Source: Bacteroidales bacterium (GTDB lineage: Bacteria; Bacteroidota; Bacteroidia; Bacteroidales; UBA7960). Taken from it: a DNA stretch of 5,665 nt. The DNA lies in the NCBI GenBank assembly GCA_003560215.1, contig PWIY01000082.1, positions 1 through 5,665 on the forward strand, read 5' to 3'. Below, one piece after another: positions 5,499 to 5,665 of the stretch (the first letter of the stretch is position 1; the number at the start of each line of letters is the position of its first letter). The notes under the pieces were generated by a model. The model ran no database searches. It saw only the letters and a list, made by a program, of their open reading frames with translations, and had not been told where the DNA came from. The position numbers were made by a program, and so were the translations under genes.

Positions 5499-5665
5499 AT
5501 GAGATCCTTTATTCCATTTCTTTACACTTTACTTCTGAGCGCAGCCATATTTTTTTCGATGACCGGAGCAGCCAGGGCCGATGGCGAAGATCCCGGCGGC
5601 ACTGATGTCTCCAGGGCGAATAAGGGTGTGCTGACCGGCCGGGTGGTGGAGTCGGTCAGCGATCA
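5499..5665 (+). CDS. Exported protein, probable TonB-dependent receptor or related outer-membrane protein, N-terminal fragment
   Basis: Fifty-five codons are visible before the window ends. The product starts MRSFIPFLYTLLLSAA, with an Arg2 n-region, a hydrophobic core of about residues 4-21 and an Ala-Arg-Ala site at 25-27, a good signal peptidase I cleavage point. There is no lipobox cysteine. After a short Asp/Gly-rich linker (28-42) comes GVLTGRVVES (43-52). This resembles the first strand of the carboxypeptidase-D regulatory-like domain found at the N terminus of many Bacteroidota TonB-dependent receptors, SusC-like proteins and outer-membrane beta-barrel family proteins. The plug and barrel, if present, are outside the window, so the substrate cannot be guessed. 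A periplasmic or surface protein that merely carries this domain is also possible. No Shine-Dalgarno sequence is seen; the leader just before the ATG is CATAAAG. Confidence 0.6.
   Translation, partial: MRSFIPFLYTLLLSAAIFFSMTGAARADGEDPGGTDVSRANKGVLTGRVVESVSD

Noticed and set aside
1..5665. CRISPR array, insertion sequence, tRNA or rRNA, or phage-like module
   Set aside because: I saw no direct-repeat array, terminal inverted repeats around a transposase, cloverleaf RNA or phage-type gene. The genes are intact, tightly packed maturation and cofactor genes.

Overview
This window holds most of a [NiFe]-hydrogenase maturation (hyp) operon on the minus strand. A divergent molybdenum-cofactor gene (mobA-like) follows on the plus strand, and then the first 55 codons of an exported protein that looks like the start of a TonB-dependent receptor or related outer-membrane protein. 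The source is probably a member of the Bacteroidota. The reasons are a TATCTTTG element (the TAnnTTTG -7 consensus of that phylum) just upstream of hypF, few Shine-Dalgarno sequences with A-rich leaders instead, and the 'GVLTGRVVES' start typical of the carboxypeptidase-regulatory-like domain on Bacteroidota outer-membrane receptors. This assignment is an inference. No rRNA or phylogenetic marker is present.

Minus strand, in the direction of transcription: hypF (4731-2449), hypC (2436-2200), hypD (2203-1124), hypE (1124-111), and the first 24 codons of hypA (74-1, cut by the window edge). Spacing is tight: 12 bp between hypF and hypC, a 4-bp ATGA overlap between hypC and hypD, a 1-bp TAATG overlap between hypD and hypE, and 36 bp between hypE and hypA. 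HypF and HypE make the cyanide ligand from carbamoyl phosphate. HypC and HypD carry the Fe(CN)2CO unit. HypA starts the nickel-insertion step. All key motifs are intact in the complete genes. hypB and the hydrogenase structural genes are not in the window; they may lie beyond the left edge or elsewhere.

Plus strand: a mobA-like gene (4769-5371) starts only 37 bp from hypF, so the two probably share one compact divergent control region. Its product would attach GMP to molybdopterin cofactor, as needed by enzymes such as formate dehydrogenase. Next is a 127-bp intergenic stretch (5372-5498) with two adjacent perfect inverted repeats and a T-tract, then the partial exported-protein gene (5499 to the window end).

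I see no sign of a mobile element, CRISPR array, tRNA or rRNA, and no undescribed system. The region reads as ordinary, intact metabolic and maturation genes. The most interesting leftovers are the very short hypF leader, the overlapping hairpins after mobA, and the pairing of hydrogenase maturation with mobA.
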